From Hyphomicrobium sp. LHD-15 (GTDB taxonomy: Bacteria > Pseudomonadota > Alphaproteobacteria > Rhizobiales > Hyphomicrobiaceae): a DNA stretch of 64,000 bases. A program made the position numbers and the translations under genes. Location of the stretch: the NCBI RefSeq assembly GCF_031157355.1, contig NZ_JAVIFT010000007.1, positions 124,001 through 188,000 of the forward strand, written 5' to 3'. Below the pieces are notes generated by a model that saw nothing but the letters and a program-made list of their open reading frames with translations, was not told the DNA's origin and made no database searches. This document shows, piece after piece, positions 53,370 through 61,661 of the stretch (positions are counted from its first letter, which is position 1; each line of letters opens with the position of its first letter).

Positions 53370-53408
53370 TTGCACCATGGTTATGCAAAAATATTGCATC
53401 ATTTGCAA
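53370..53408. promoter_or_regulatory. Operator cluster between regulator and permease
   Basis: Three overlapping TTGCA/TGCAA half-site arrangements: TTGCAC at 53370 with ATGCAA at 53383-53388; ATGCAA at 53383 with TTGCAT at 53394-53399 (a perfect inverted repeat around AAATA); and TTGCATCATTTGCAA at 53394-53408, matching the site at 48063 at 13 of 15 positions. It sits about 75 bases from both divergent starts. Confidence 0.65.
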
Positions 53409-53482
53409 CTCTGCGGCAGTATGCCCCTCCTAAGGCGCAAAAAAGCACCTCCTCTTCGAGAGGAGCCTAGGGAGCGATACTC

Positions 53483-55255
53483 ATGCAAAACGCGGTTGTT
53501 ACGGGTGCCGACGCGCCCGGTAAATCCGGGCCGGGACAGGCCTATCCCGGTGACGAGTTCGGTGGGCTACACAGAACGATCGATTGGAAGGGGGCGTTCT
53601 GGATCGCGAGCGGTGTGCCCGCACTGGTGCTCATCTCGATCGGCGGGATGGGGGCAACCGCCGGCAAGCTCGCCTTCCTAGTTTGGGCGATCTCGGTGGT
53701 GATCGGGCTTTTCCAGGCCTACAGCTACGCCGAAATTGCGGGTCTGTTCAAAAACAAGTCGGGCGGTGCAGCCGTTTACGGATCGGCGGCCTGGCTCCGT
53801 TACAGCAAAATCATCGCGCCGCTTTCGGTTTGGTGCAACTGGTACGCCTGGACGCCGGTTCTCTCGCTCGGCTGCACCATTGCGGCAGGATACATCCTCA
53901 ACGCGATTGCGCCGATCCCCGTCTTCACGGCTGAGTCTCCGGAAGTCCTGGCGTGGTTGAAGAACGTCGCCAATGCTGCCGCCATCGACGGGAAGTCTGC
54001 GGAGGAGGCCGCCAAGATGGCGATCGCCGCCGTCACGGAGGGGGCGACGCCGGCGCTCCGCACGATGGTGCTTGCCAGCTTTTCGTTCTTCGGACTCGCA
54101 AAAATCGAGATCGGGCCAACGTTCTTCATCGGCGCCGCCCTCATGCTGATTACTTTTGCGATCCAGCACCGGGGCATTCTCGGCACCGCTCGCGTGCAGA
54201 CGGTCATCGGGCTCTTTGTCGTCATTCCAATGCTCATCGTCGGCGTCGCGCCCTACTTCAACGGAGGCGTGAACTACGAAAACTACACGCCGCTCGTGCC
54301 ACCCAACGGAGAGTGGAACAACGGGGGTTGGACCTACTTTCTTGGTGCGCTGTTCATTGCCGGGTGGTCGACCTATGCCTTCGAAACGGCGGTCTGCTAT
54401 ACGCGCGAGTTTCGAAATCCGGCCTCGGATACGAAGAAGGCCATCATCTCGGCCGGCATTCTGTGCGTCGTCCTGTACACGCTCGTTGCAGCGAGTTTTC
54501 AGGGCTACCTTGGGCTCGATGGCATGACCCAGCCGGGCATCGTGGACGGCACCGGCGTCGCGGCCGCGATGGGGCACATGGTCGGGGGCGGCTCGCAGTT
54601 CGTTACGCACCTCCTTGAAATGATGATGATCCTCGCGCTCATTCTGGCGATCCAGATGGCGATGGCCGGGTCATCGCGCACGCTCTACCAGGGCGGCGTC
54701 GATGGATGGCTTCCGAAGTATCTTGCTCACACGAACGAGCATGGTGCTCCGACGCGTGCGATGTGGACGGACCTCATCTTCAATCTCGGCCTGCTCACCT
54801 TCGCTGCGTCCGATGCGACCGCCTACTACCTGATCCTGTCGATATCGAACGTCGGCTATATGATCTTTATCTTCCTCAATTTGCAGTCGACGTGGATCCA
54901 CCGCATCGATAGTCCGCATATTCCGCGTCCCTACCGGGCGCCGAACTGGCTTGTTGCGGTAAACGCAGGGCTCGGCTTCTTCAATCTGTTCCTGATGGGC
55001 GTTGGAGCCAAGGTGTGGGGTAACCCCAATGCGCTTTGGTACGGGCTTCTGTTCGGCTTGCTCATCATCCCGGTGTTTCTGTTCCGGCACTACGTGCAGG
55101 ATAAAGGGCGATTCCCGGACCACATGCTGATTGATCTCGACCTCAAGAGCCAGGATCTCGGCCAACGGCGCGCGGGAATTTTGCCCTATCTGGCGCTGGC
55201 TGCCGGCGCCGCCATCACGCTCTTCGGGCACTTCTACTTCCAGCTCCCCAGCTGA
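53483..55255 (+). CDS. APC-superfamily amino acid/amine permease
   Basis: A 590-residue inner-membrane transporter with about 12 hydrophobic segments (for example WIASGVPALVLISIGGMGA, VVIGLFQAYSYAEIAGLF, IAGWSTYAFETAVCYTREF). The ETAVCYTREFRNPASDTKKAI segment is typical of APC amino-acid permeases. An insertion of about 50 residues near 155-200 carries charged helices. GGGAGCG precedes the ATG. It shares an operator region with the PuuR-like regulator and should import the amine or gamma-glutamyl compound handled by the upstream operon. The exact substrate is unknown. Confidence 0.85.
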   Translation: MQNAVVTGADAPGKSGPGQAYPGDEFGGLHRTIDWKGAFWIASGVPALVLISIGGMGATAGKLAFLVWAISVVIGLFQAYSYAEIAGLFKNKSGGAAVYGSAAWLRYSKIIAPLSVWCNWYAWTPVLSLGCTIAAGYILNAIAPIPVFTAESPEVLAWLKNVANAAAIDGKSAEEAAKMAIAAVTEGATPALRTMVLASFSFFGLAKIEIGPTFFIGAALMLITFAIQHRGILGTARVQTVIGLFVVIPMLIVGVAPYFNGGVNYENYTPLVPPNGEWNNGGWTYFLGALFIAGWSTYAFETAVCYTREFRNPASDTKKAIISAGILCVVLYTLVAASFQGYLGLDGMTQPGIVDGTGVAAAMGHMVGGGSQFVTHLLEMMMILALILAIQMAMAGSSRTLYQGGVDGWLPKYLAHTNEHGAPTRAMWTDLIFNLGLLTFAASDATAYYLILSISNVGYMIFIFLNLQSTWIHRIDSPHIPRPYRAPNWLVAVNAGLGFFNLFLMGVGAKVWGNPNALWYGLLFGLLIIPVFLFRHYVQDKGRFPDHMLIDLDLKSQDLGQRRAGILPYLALAAGAAITLFGHFYFQLPS

Positions 55256-55269
55256 GGGCCGGCGAGGTC

Positions 55270-55291
55270 GGCGGCCGGAACTCCGGCCGCC
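55270..55291 (+). terminator. Hairpin after the permease gene
   Basis: GGCGGCCGGA and TCCGGCCGCC around AC: 10 bp, perfect, 14 bases after the stop. There is no T-run, so it may act as a transcript-stabilising hairpin rather than a classical terminator. Confidence 0.55.
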
Positions 55292-55384
55292 GTACCATCT
55301 GCCCAGTTTGGAATTCTATTCGATCTCGACGGCAACGGTTTCTACTGGCGGTCGGAGCTAGATGACCGACGCCGCCTTCGGGGC

Positions 55385-55413
55385 ATGGGGGCTCGTTAGC
55401 AAGAAGCCCCCAT
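55385..55413. terminator. Inverted repeat ATGGGGGCT/AGCCCCCAT
   Basis: Nine-bp perfect stem (55385-55393, 55405-55413) with an 11-base loop. Shares the GGGGGCT core with the hairpin at 3650-3674. Bidirectional terminator is possible but no T-run is seen. Confidence 0.4.
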
Positions 55414-55824
55414 CGCTCACTCTTCACATGGATGCGGACCGCGTGCAGCGAGCCCGTAATCGACGACGATTGATGGTCTCGGACTTACGTTTTGGAATTT
55501 TGGAGTGTGGCGGAACTCGGCGTGTGGTCCATGGACATCGCCTAGACTGTCAGCTGCTTTTTCGCCTTCGACTTGACGATTAGCGAAAGTAGAGAGTGCA
55601 CTCATCTCGCTCCGAGCGGCTCAATCAGCGGAGCTGAGCCGGCTAGGACGGATTCGGATTTAGCGATAGGCTGGTTGAAAGGTCTGCTCATCAAGGCGTA
55701 GCGGACGTAACGTCTCTGCTATTTAGTGTAGGCTATGCTCGGTCACTGGACGTCAGTTTTGGGGACATGCCAACCCGGGCGCTGCGTCACGGAGATACGA
55801 CCCCCAGCTGTCGATGCCAATTCG

Positions 55825-56871
55825 TCAGATTATCAGTCGCTCGGGATCGTAGCTCATTCCGAAACGAATGAGCCGTTCGATCAACTCCGGGTATTCGATG
55901 CCCGCGGCCTCCGCTGCACTGGCGAAGTCCTCGTCCGAGGCGATCTGCGGATTGGGGTTGGCTTCGAGAAGATAAGCCTCCTCGTCAGCCGTGACGCGGA
56001 AGTCCAGGCGCGCATAGCCGCTGAGACCAAGCAACCGATAGATATCGCGGGACAGCTTCTGCAGTTTTGTTGCAAGTTTTTCGCTGATCTCGGCCGGGCC
56101 TGTCATCACGCCGGCCTGATCCTGATAGTCCGGATCCCATTTACCTCGGCCCGTCGCGATTAAGGGTGATCCCGCAGGTCTGTTCTCTACGAAAAACTCC
56201 CAGGGTGGCAGCACGGTCACGCGCTCGTTGCCCATCATGCTGACATAGATTTCCCGGCCTTCGATGTACTCCTCTGCAAGCGCAGCCGACGTCGCAGTGC
56301 GATGGATGAACTCCACGCGCTCCATTAATTTGACGTCATCGCGCACGATCGACGCCCCCGAAATCCCGATGGAGCCTTCTTCGGTCAGCGACTTGACAAA
56401 AAGTGGAAACCCCAAGGCCCCGGGCCGCTTTGTTGCGCGATTGATAGGGAAGATAGCGAACTCCGGCACCTTCATCCCATCATAAGCGAGGATTTTCTTG
56501 GTCAAGGCTTTGTCGCGGGCGATCGTGAGGCCGCGAGGGTTGCAGCCCGTATAAGGCTGCCGGAGCATCTCCAGGAAGCTGACGACGTGCTGATCGAAGT
56601 GCCCGACGTGGTTGAATTCCTCAGCGAGATTAAAGACGATATCCGGTTTGTGGGCTTCGAGCGCATCGGTGATCGCCGAAAGATCGTTCGAGATACCGAT
56701 CGGAACGAGGGTATGACCGAGCGACTCGATGGCATTCTTGACGTCGTATTCGGTCTTCCGAAGCATCCGCTCTTTGCCGCTGAGCTCCGACAAGTCTCCA
56801 TTAGGCAGCAATCGCTCGTCCGCCAGCAGGATGACCGTCAGCTTCTTCTTTGACTTCTTGATCGTGGTCAT
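55825..56871 (-). CDS. ATP-grasp ligase, D-Ala-D-Ala-ligase-like
   Basis: A 348-residue ATP-grasp protein. N-terminal KKKLTVILLADERLLPNGDL and DIVFNLAEEFNHVGHFDQHVVSFLEMLRQPYTGCN correspond to the substrate-binding domain of Ddl-type ligases. FPLFVKSLTEEGSIGIS is the ATP-binding loop, and YARLDFRVTADEEAYLLEANPNPQI carries the metal-binding Asp/Glu/Asn. It would join two amino-acid or peptide substrates through an acyl-phosphate. It is not a housekeeping Ddl, which sits in the mur cluster and lacks this N-terminus. Its ATG overlaps the metallopeptidase stop (ATGA), so the two act as one unit. Confidence 0.82.
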   Translation of the reverse strand: MTTIKKSKKKLTVILLADERLLPNGDLSELSGKERMLRKTEYDVKNAIESLGHTLVPIGISNDLSAITDALEAHKPDIVFNLAEEFNHVGHFDQHVVSFLEMLRQPYTGCNPRGLTIARDKALTKKILAYDGMKVPEFAIFPINRATKRPGALGFPLFVKSLTEEGSIGISGASIVRDDVKLMERVEFIHRTATSAALAEEYIEGREIYVSMMGNERVTVLPPWEFFVENRPAGSPLIATGRGKWDPDYQDQAGVMTGPAEISEKLATKLQKLSRDIYRLLGLSGYARLDFRVTADEEAYLLEANPNPQIASDEDFASAAEAAGIEYPELIERLIRFGMSYDPERLII

Positions 56872-57896
56872 AGCGGCAGTCTCGGGCTGTTCCGAATGAT
56901 TGAGACGGTCGCGCGGGAAACGAGCCGCGATACCCTTTTTACCGTTTCCGCCTTCGGCCGCGATTGTCTGAGCTTGAGGATGCGCGCTCGATGGACGAGC
57001 TGCCGCAAAACCTGATCGACGACGTACGCTGGAACGCCGAGAGGCTTTGCCGTGCGCCGCCGAAGGCGAGTCCTGTACTCTGCCAGCAGAGCCGATGCCG
57101 ACATGTGCCCGCGCCCGCGAGAAACTGAACCGTTCGCCTCGAAGATCCGCTGCAACGCGCCGTCGAATTCGTCTTCGGCATCGATGGCGTAAAACTCTCG
57201 CTTCTCTTCGTAGTGTTGACCGAGTGTCCGCGTGCAGTCGCGCAGCTCGTTCGCAACCCGCCTCGGCTTGATCTCGGGCTCGACGTTACGAAGATCGTGC
57301 ATCCATGCGTCGACCGCGCTTAATTTCTCATAGGCCGGCCAGTCGCGGTACTTCCGTCGCCAGCCGCTTTTTGACGTGAGCCACACGGCAAAGGTCTCGG
57401 CAAAATCCTCGACCGGATGCGATTGCGCGTACCAGGCGTTGAGATGCTGTACGAAATCGCGGCTGTCTGAGTCCGCAACGTAGTCGTTCGGATACGCGCG
57501 TTGCGGGGAACCGAACACCTTGCGATACTCGCGCATCCTGCGCAGCTGGAAAGCTTCATCCACCGCATGTCCGGTTTCATGCCGCACGATGCTCAGCGCT
57601 TCATCCAGGGATGCGCCTTCGGCTTCCAGCATCATCTTGCGCTCGAGGCGGATCAACCGCGGGTGCAGCAGATAGAACGGGACGGCGAACCCAACGACCT
57701 CATCGGGATTATACCATTGTTCGGAGATCCAGAGAGTCGGCCGGAAGCGAATATCGCGTGCCATTAGTTCATCGAACACCGAATTTGCACGCTGCTCGAT
57801 CACGGAGCCCTTGAGACGGAGCGGCAGATCGCAGAACCGCAGACGCAGCAGTTCGCTATCTGGCAGTTGATCTAGGCGCGACGCTCGTATGGTCAT
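56868..57896 (-). CDS. Putative zinc-binding metallopeptidase
   Basis: A 342-residue protein with an HExxH-like zinc site: His106-Glu-Thr-Gly-His110 in IVRHETGHAVDEAF, with the FAETFAVWLTS segment supplying the probable third ligand Glu. The N-terminal half is globular (LRFCDLPLRLKGSVIEQRANSVF); the C-terminal 80 residues are basic and helical. No signal peptide, so it should act in the cytoplasm. The Met at MTIRASRLDQL was chosen because the 30 residues before it look non-coding. Co-translated with the ATP-grasp ligase, and divergent from a SET-domain gene. Confidence 0.72.
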   Translation of the reverse strand: MTIRASRLDQLPDSELLRLRFCDLPLRLKGSVIEQRANSVFDELMARDIRFRPTLWISEQWYNPDEVVGFAVPFYLLHPRLIRLERKMMLEAEGASLDEALSIVRHETGHAVDEAFQLRRMREYRKVFGSPQRAYPNDYVADSDSRDFVQHLNAWYAQSHPVEDFAETFAVWLTSKSGWRRKYRDWPAYEKLSAVDAWMHDLRNVEPEIKPRRVANELRDCTRTLGQHYEEKREFYAIDAEDEFDGALQRIFEANGSVSRGRGHMSASALLAEYRTRLRRRTAKPLGVPAYVVDQVLRQLVHRARILKLRQSRPKAETVKRVSRLVSRATVSIIRNSPRLPL

Positions 57897-58191
57897 GCTG
57901 CTCCAAAAGGTGGCTCCGGTCGCCGGGACGACCGAATAATGCGGATGCTCGGAATCGTTTAGACCACGAACACATACCTGCAACACCCAAAAGATGGCGT
58001 CACCGCGATAAAAATTCGATCCGTTCCAATGAATTAGCCTTTATGAGCCGAACTTGGCGGCGATCCAAGCAGGCTACACGCCGCCGGAGGCGAGAATCCT
58101 CGTCTCCCCCACCTGACCGCTCCCGCAGCGACGAACAGTCCAGAAAGCGGAAACAAATGGGGCTCGTCAATTTTCTGCTTGAGGCTGTTCA
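57897..58191. other. Divergent promoter region
   Basis: Nearly 300 bases between the metallopeptidase and SET-domain genes. No gene seen; a GCGATAAAAATTCG stretch near 58005-58018 is AT-rich. Expected to hold both promoters. Confidence 0.4.
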
Positions 58192-58650
58192 TTGGGTCAG
58201 CATATGGACGCGGGATTGATGGTAAATAAAGTACGGTATCCTACTCCGATGAAGCGACGCTTCCTACCTGCGCCCTACCGCCTTGCAGTCCGTCGGTCGC
58301 TCAGTGGCCGAGGTCTTTTCACTCTCGATCGCATTCCCAAGGGTTCGTGCGTCATCGAATATGTCGGACACCCAGCCACAGCCAGGCAGATAAAGGAAAA
58401 CCGCGGGAAGTACCTTTTTTGGACGAGCGACACGAGCATGATCGACGGGAACATACCGGCGAATACCGCCCGCTTCATCAACCACTCCTGCGCACCGAAT
58501 TGCGAGATCTATATCCGCAAACGTCGCGTGTATGTCTTCGCGCTCCGCAACATCAAGCCTAGCGAAGAACTATCGTACGATTACGGCGAGGAATATTTCG
58601 AGATACATCTGGCCGGACGCTGCCTTTGCGCCAAGTGTTCTAAGTCGTGA
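58192..58650 (+). CDS. SET-domain protein-lysine methyltransferase
   Basis: A 152-residue protein made up almost entirely of a SET domain. RSLSGRGLFTLDRIPKGSCVIEYVG is the first SAM-binding part, ARFINHSCAPNCEIY gives the NHSCxPN pseudoknot motif, ELSYDYGEEYF carries the catalytic Tyr, and the tail GRCLCAKCSKS is a post-SET Cys cluster (C-x-C-x2-C) that may bind zinc. Such enzymes methylate lysines; in bacteria targets are mostly unknown. The start is unsure: Mets at 58192, 58204, 58219 and 58249 are possible, and none has a strong Shine-Dalgarno. It is divergent from the metallopeptidase/ATP-grasp operon. Confidence 0.88.
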   Translation: MGQHMDAGLMVNKVRYPTPMKRRFLPAPYRLAVRRSLSGRGLFTLDRIPKGSCVIEYVGHPATARQIKENRGKYLFWTSDTSMIDGNIPANTARFINHSCAPNCEIYIRKRRVYVFALRNIKPSEELSYDYGEEYFEIHLAGRCLCAKCSKS

Positions 58651-58879
58651 ACATCCGTAAACCGTCTCCAGTATCGGCATGCGCTTGACGGGCGATATCG
58701 AATTCCCCTTATGGCGGCGAGATCTGCTTCGGGTCACATCCGGACTTCGGTTATTGGCCATTCAAGGTGTCCGCTTTCGGCGAGGTGTGGAGGTCCGACT
58801 CTCGGAATCCTCACAATAAATTTCACAGCGCACTGAGGGGCAACGGGAAGTGGCCTCGGCAATGTCCATGTCCTGGGGC

Positions 58880-59371
58880 TCACTCGTCGGCCAGGGTCCA
58901 GCCTCCGATGTTCTCGTAGATCGCGTCGCGCAGACGCCTCACGTCGGCATTTAGTACACCCAGTTCGCGCGGAGTCTGTCCAGATGCTGATAACAGGGCG
59001 TTGCCGAGGCACCCGGATTTTACGCGCAACGCTCGCCCCTTGTCGGTCAGTGCCACGACGACTTGGCGCTCGTTGTCTGGGTTTCGCGCCCGATGCACCA
59101 GGCCGGCGCTTTCCAAGCGCTTCAATAGCGGTGTCAGCGTGCTCGACTCCAATGCGAGCTGGCTGGCGATCGCACCGACGTTTTGCCGATCTTCCTCCCA
59201 CAGAACGTTGAGGACGAGATACTGTGGATAGGTCAGTCCGAGCTCGTCCAGCAGAGGCTTGTAAGCGCGCTGGATGGCGATACCTGCAGAATAGACGGCA
59301 TAGCAGAGCTGGTCATCTAACGGCACGGGGGCGCCATGTGGTGGCGATCTTCTGGTCGGGGTCTTCATCAA
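58880..59371 (-). CDS. OhrR-type MarR-family redox regulator
   Basis: A 163-residue MarR regulator. LDDQLCYAVYSAG carries the conserved N-terminal Cys (Cys23) of OhrR, with the two Tyr that contact the oxidised Cys also present (CYAVYSAG, LGLTYPQY). LESSTLTPLLKRLESAGLV is the recognition helix and NPDNERQVVVALTDKG the wing. OhrR proteins sense organic hydroperoxides and repress ohr-type genes. Here the target is an exported alpha/beta hydrolase in place of ohr. Divergent promoter with operators lies at 59408-59473. Confidence 0.88.
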   Translation of the reverse strand: MMKTPTRRSPPHGAPVPLDDQLCYAVYSAGIAIQRAYKPLLDELGLTYPQYLVLNVLWEEDRQNVGAIASQLALESSTLTPLLKRLESAGLVHRARNPDNERQVVVALTDKGRALRVKSGCLGNALLSASGQTPRELGVLNADVRRLRDAIYENIGGWTLADE

Positions 59372-59407
59372 AGGTCTCCTGGCCCGTGAGGCTGCCGCTT
59401 AAAATAG

Positions 59408-59473
59408 TATCGCGATAAATATTATCTTGACAAGGGCTGATTGGGTGCATTAGATGACAATTATCGCGATAAT
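59408..59473. promoter_or_regulatory. Divergent promoter with two OhrR/MarR-type palindromes
   Basis: TATCGCGATA (59408-59417) and ATTATCGCGATAAT (59460-59473) are perfect palindromes with the same core. Between them, TTGACA (59427-59432) and TTAGAT (59450-59455) with 17 bases spacing form a sigma-70-like promoter for the hydrolase gene. The downstream palindrome overlaps the likely transcription start and the upstream one lies towards the regulator's own start. Confidence 0.75.
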
Positions 59474-59503
59474 AGTTATCGAGCTATCGTAGGAGACATC
59501 ATC

Positions 59504-60295
59504 ATGATCACCGGCATTCGTAGTGCGGCCTTTGCCGCGGCCTCAGCCATTGCATTCTCTGGAACAGCCCAGGCCGGCCACCGCATCCCCGAGAGTCAAG
59601 CTGTGCGCAACGTGGTGCTCGTGCACGGTGCCTTTGTCGATGGCTCAGGCTGGCGCAGCGTCTATGACGACCTCACGGCGCGCGGATACGATGTTACAAT
59701 CGTGCAAAACCCCCTGACCTCGCTCGAGGAGGATGTTGCGGCAACCACGCGCGCCCTTGCCAGGCTAAGCGGTCTCACGATCCTCGTCGGTCATAGCTGG
59801 GGCGGCACGGTTATCACCGAAGCGGGAGCGCATCCGAATGTGGCGGGCCTTGTTTATCTTTCGGCACTCTCACCCGACGCTGGAGAGACAACGGCTCAGC
59901 AATATGACGGCTATCCCGCTGCGTCTGAATTCGTTCTCGATGTCGGCGCCGATGGATACGCGGTCGTGCGTCCCGACAAGTTCCAGTCGGGTTTCGCTGC
60001 CGATGTCAACAACTCCGACGCGGCGTTCCTGCGCGACTCTCAGCTACCCATCAACATGTCCGCGTTCGAAGCGCGCCTGACGCACGCCGCGTGGCGGTCA
60101 AAGCCTAGCTGGGCCATCGTCGCCACCGAGGACCGCGCGTTTGGTGAAGGGATGCTGCACGGCATGGCGCGCCGTATCGGAGCGACGATCACCGAGATCC
60201 CTGGCAGTCACGCAGCTTTCATAACACAGCCGGCGGCGATTGCGGACGTAATTGATCGCGCGGCACGCGCCACGTCTCAACCAGCCTTGAACTGA
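59504..60295 (+). CDS. Exported alpha/beta hydrolase
   Basis: A 263-residue hydrolase with a Sec signal peptide (cleavage near AQAG). VVLVHGAFVDGSGW provides the oxyanion hole, GHSWGGTVI the nucleophile elbow (Ser), ATEDRAF the acid Asp, and IPGSHAAF the catalytic His. Ester or lactone hydrolysis is expected; many relatives are annotated as salicylate esterase-like. AGGAGA precedes the ATG. It is divergent from, and probably repressed by, the OhrR-type regulator. Confidence 0.85.
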   Translation: MITGIRSAAFAAASAIAFSGTAQAGHRIPESQAVRNVVLVHGAFVDGSGWRSVYDDLTARGYDVTIVQNPLTSLEEDVAATTRALARLSGLTILVGHSWGGTVITEAGAHPNVAGLVYLSALSPDAGETTAQQYDGYPAASEFVLDVGADGYAVVRPDKFQSGFAADVNNSDAAFLRDSQLPINMSAFEARLTHAAWRSKPSWAIVATEDRAFGEGMLHGMARRIGATITEIPGSHAAFITQPAAIADVIDRAARATSQPALN

Positions 60296-60312
60296 TCTTC
60301 ATCATGCGTTGG

Positions 60313-60350
60313 CGGCGACAAGCGGGTCCGATAGGCCCCGCTTGTCGCCG
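60313..60350 (+). terminator. Strong hairpin terminator of the hydrolase gene
   Basis: CGGCGACAAGCGGG (60313-60326) and CCCGCTTGTCGCCG (60337-60350): a perfect 14-bp stem with a 10-base loop, followed by GTTTAC. 18 bases after the stop. Confidence 0.8.
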
Positions 60351-60480
60351 TTTACGTGCCCGCATGGATCGAACTTCACGACAGCGCTCGTTAGTCACCG
60401 CGGTACATTTAGCGCTCGTGGTGCGAGCTATGCGAAACGTATGCGCCCATGTTGTACAGCATGAGAACGCCAGGAGCGTT

Positions 60481-60858
60481 CTACAGGCCGGGCGATATCG
60501 AAGCCCTCCAGAATTTGTGGGCGCGCTCGATGTTCCTCTTCGGCCAGTCCTGAAAGACGCTCTGAGACGTAGCACTCGAGAAGCAATAGAGCTTTTGGGT
60601 ATCGGGATCGATCCAGTTCAACGAACAATCAGCCTTGATCTTTGTGCCCGCCGCCAGCCCTAGCGGATCATGACCGTCAAACTCCGCCTTCATGTGCGCG
60701 GGGGGCACAGCGGCCTTCCAGATTCCTATGCCTTCGCGCCTTGCCGGCGCAGTCCTCACTTCGGGGCGCGCGGCACTACCAGCCTGCACGACTGTTGAGG
60801 ACAAGCACAGCGTGAGAAGCGTCGCGTATCCTATCCTGCTCAACATAAACATTGGCAA
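60481..60858 (-). CDS. Small exported protein of unknown function
   Basis: A 125-residue protein with a signal peptide (MLSRIGYATLLTLCLSSTVVQAG). The mature part contains KADCSLNWIDPDTQKLYCFSS with two Cys about 15 apart and the segment SVFQDWPKRNIERAHKFW. I do not recognise the family. It is the last of two small exported proteins on this strand upstream of a two-component system, and may be a periplasmic partner of the system's sensor. Confidence 0.65.
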   Translation of the reverse strand: MPMFMLSRIGYATLLTLCLSSTVVQAGSAARPEVRTAPARREGIGIWKAAVPPAHMKAEFDGHDPLGLAAGTKIKADCSLNWIDPDTQKLYCFSSATSQSVFQDWPKRNIERAHKFWRASISPGL

Positions 60859-60959
60859 TCTCCGTGCTATTTCAAAGCAGTTTTCCGTTCATCGGCCGAG
60901 TCAACAGTGTCCGACGCCGTCAGAGCTTTCCCGCGGGCGAACGTGCTGCGGGCCTTTGG

Positions 60960-61487
60960 TCAAGAGACGCCGGGCAGGAGGTAGTGCTTAAGCAGATAGT
61001 TGATGGCTCTCTCCCACCCCTCGTCAGAATTGTTGCGGATGTCGACACTCTTGACGAACACCATTTTGTTGGCGTGGACGTCGGCGATGTAGACGTTCAT
61101 GTTAAGAATGAGGTTCGAAACCTTTTGAACGTTGATCCAGGCTACCCAATCCGTGCCGACCTCCTTGGCATAATCGATCTCGCAGCCACCGCATTCGCCT
61201 GGCGCCTGACCGGACGCGATCCTTGCCAACAACTTCGGGTCAATTTTTGCGAAGCGGTACTTCGTCGACTCGGTGAGTCTGTCCATGAACATTTGGCCGG
61301 TTCTCTTAATCCGGCTGCGTTCTCCATCGCTGGTCGGCTCGTAAATCTCGTTGTCGTTCTGGAAGTGGACGCCCAAGAATGCGGTGTTGTGCGGCTCAGT
61401 GGCTTCTCCATGAGCTGGCAGCATGGCGATAGTCACTAGGCCGAGAAGTGTGAAAATTGCAGCTGTGGCGATGCTCGGTAACTTCAT
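60960..61487 (-). CDS. Exported DUF3280/DUF2380-like protein
   Basis: A 175-residue protein with a signal peptide (cleavage near AHGEA) and the pattern AFLGVHFQNDNEIYEPTSDGE…RFAKIDPKLLARI, GGCEIDYAKEVGTDWVAWINVQKVSNLILNMNVYIADV, which I associate with DUF3280/DUF2380 proteins seen near methylotrophy or alcohol-dehydrogenase regulatory loci. The CGGC motif may bind metal or form a disulfide. The Met chosen opens the signal peptide; the longer frame to 61640 is not needed. It is divergent from the histidine kinase gene. Confidence 0.65.
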   Translation of the reverse strand: MKLPSIATAAIFTLLGLVTIAMLPAHGEATEPHNTAFLGVHFQNDNEIYEPTSDGERSRIKRTGQMFMDRLTESTKYRFAKIDPKLLARIASGQAPGECGGCEIDYAKEVGTDWVAWINVQKVSNLILNMNVYIADVHANKMVFVKSVDIRNNSDEGWERAINYLLKHYLLPGVS

Positions 61488-61661
61488 TGGTTTGGTGCTC
61501 CTCGGATCAAAGATTGTGCTTTGAGAAAATCGCGAGCAGCCGTGCCGAGCCACCGATGGTTGCCTCACGGGCTCTGGGCATTTTCCACGACTTTCCTCAA
61601 TGCGATTTCGCAGCATCGCGTTCGGCGGTAACATCGCCACATCCTAGGCTGGAGAATAACG

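Larger units (their letters stand above)
55256..55824. other. Intergenic region with two hairpins
   Basis: No gene recognised in 570 bases. It holds a perfect 10-bp inverted repeat right after the permease stop (55270-55279 with 55282-55291) and a second hairpin at 55385-55413. The remainder, up to the ATP-grasp gene end, shows no coding features. Confidence 0.45.

Noticed and set aside
53678-54610. 310-codon leftward frame
   Set aside because: Antisense shadow of the APC permease, charged low-complexity translation, no family signal.
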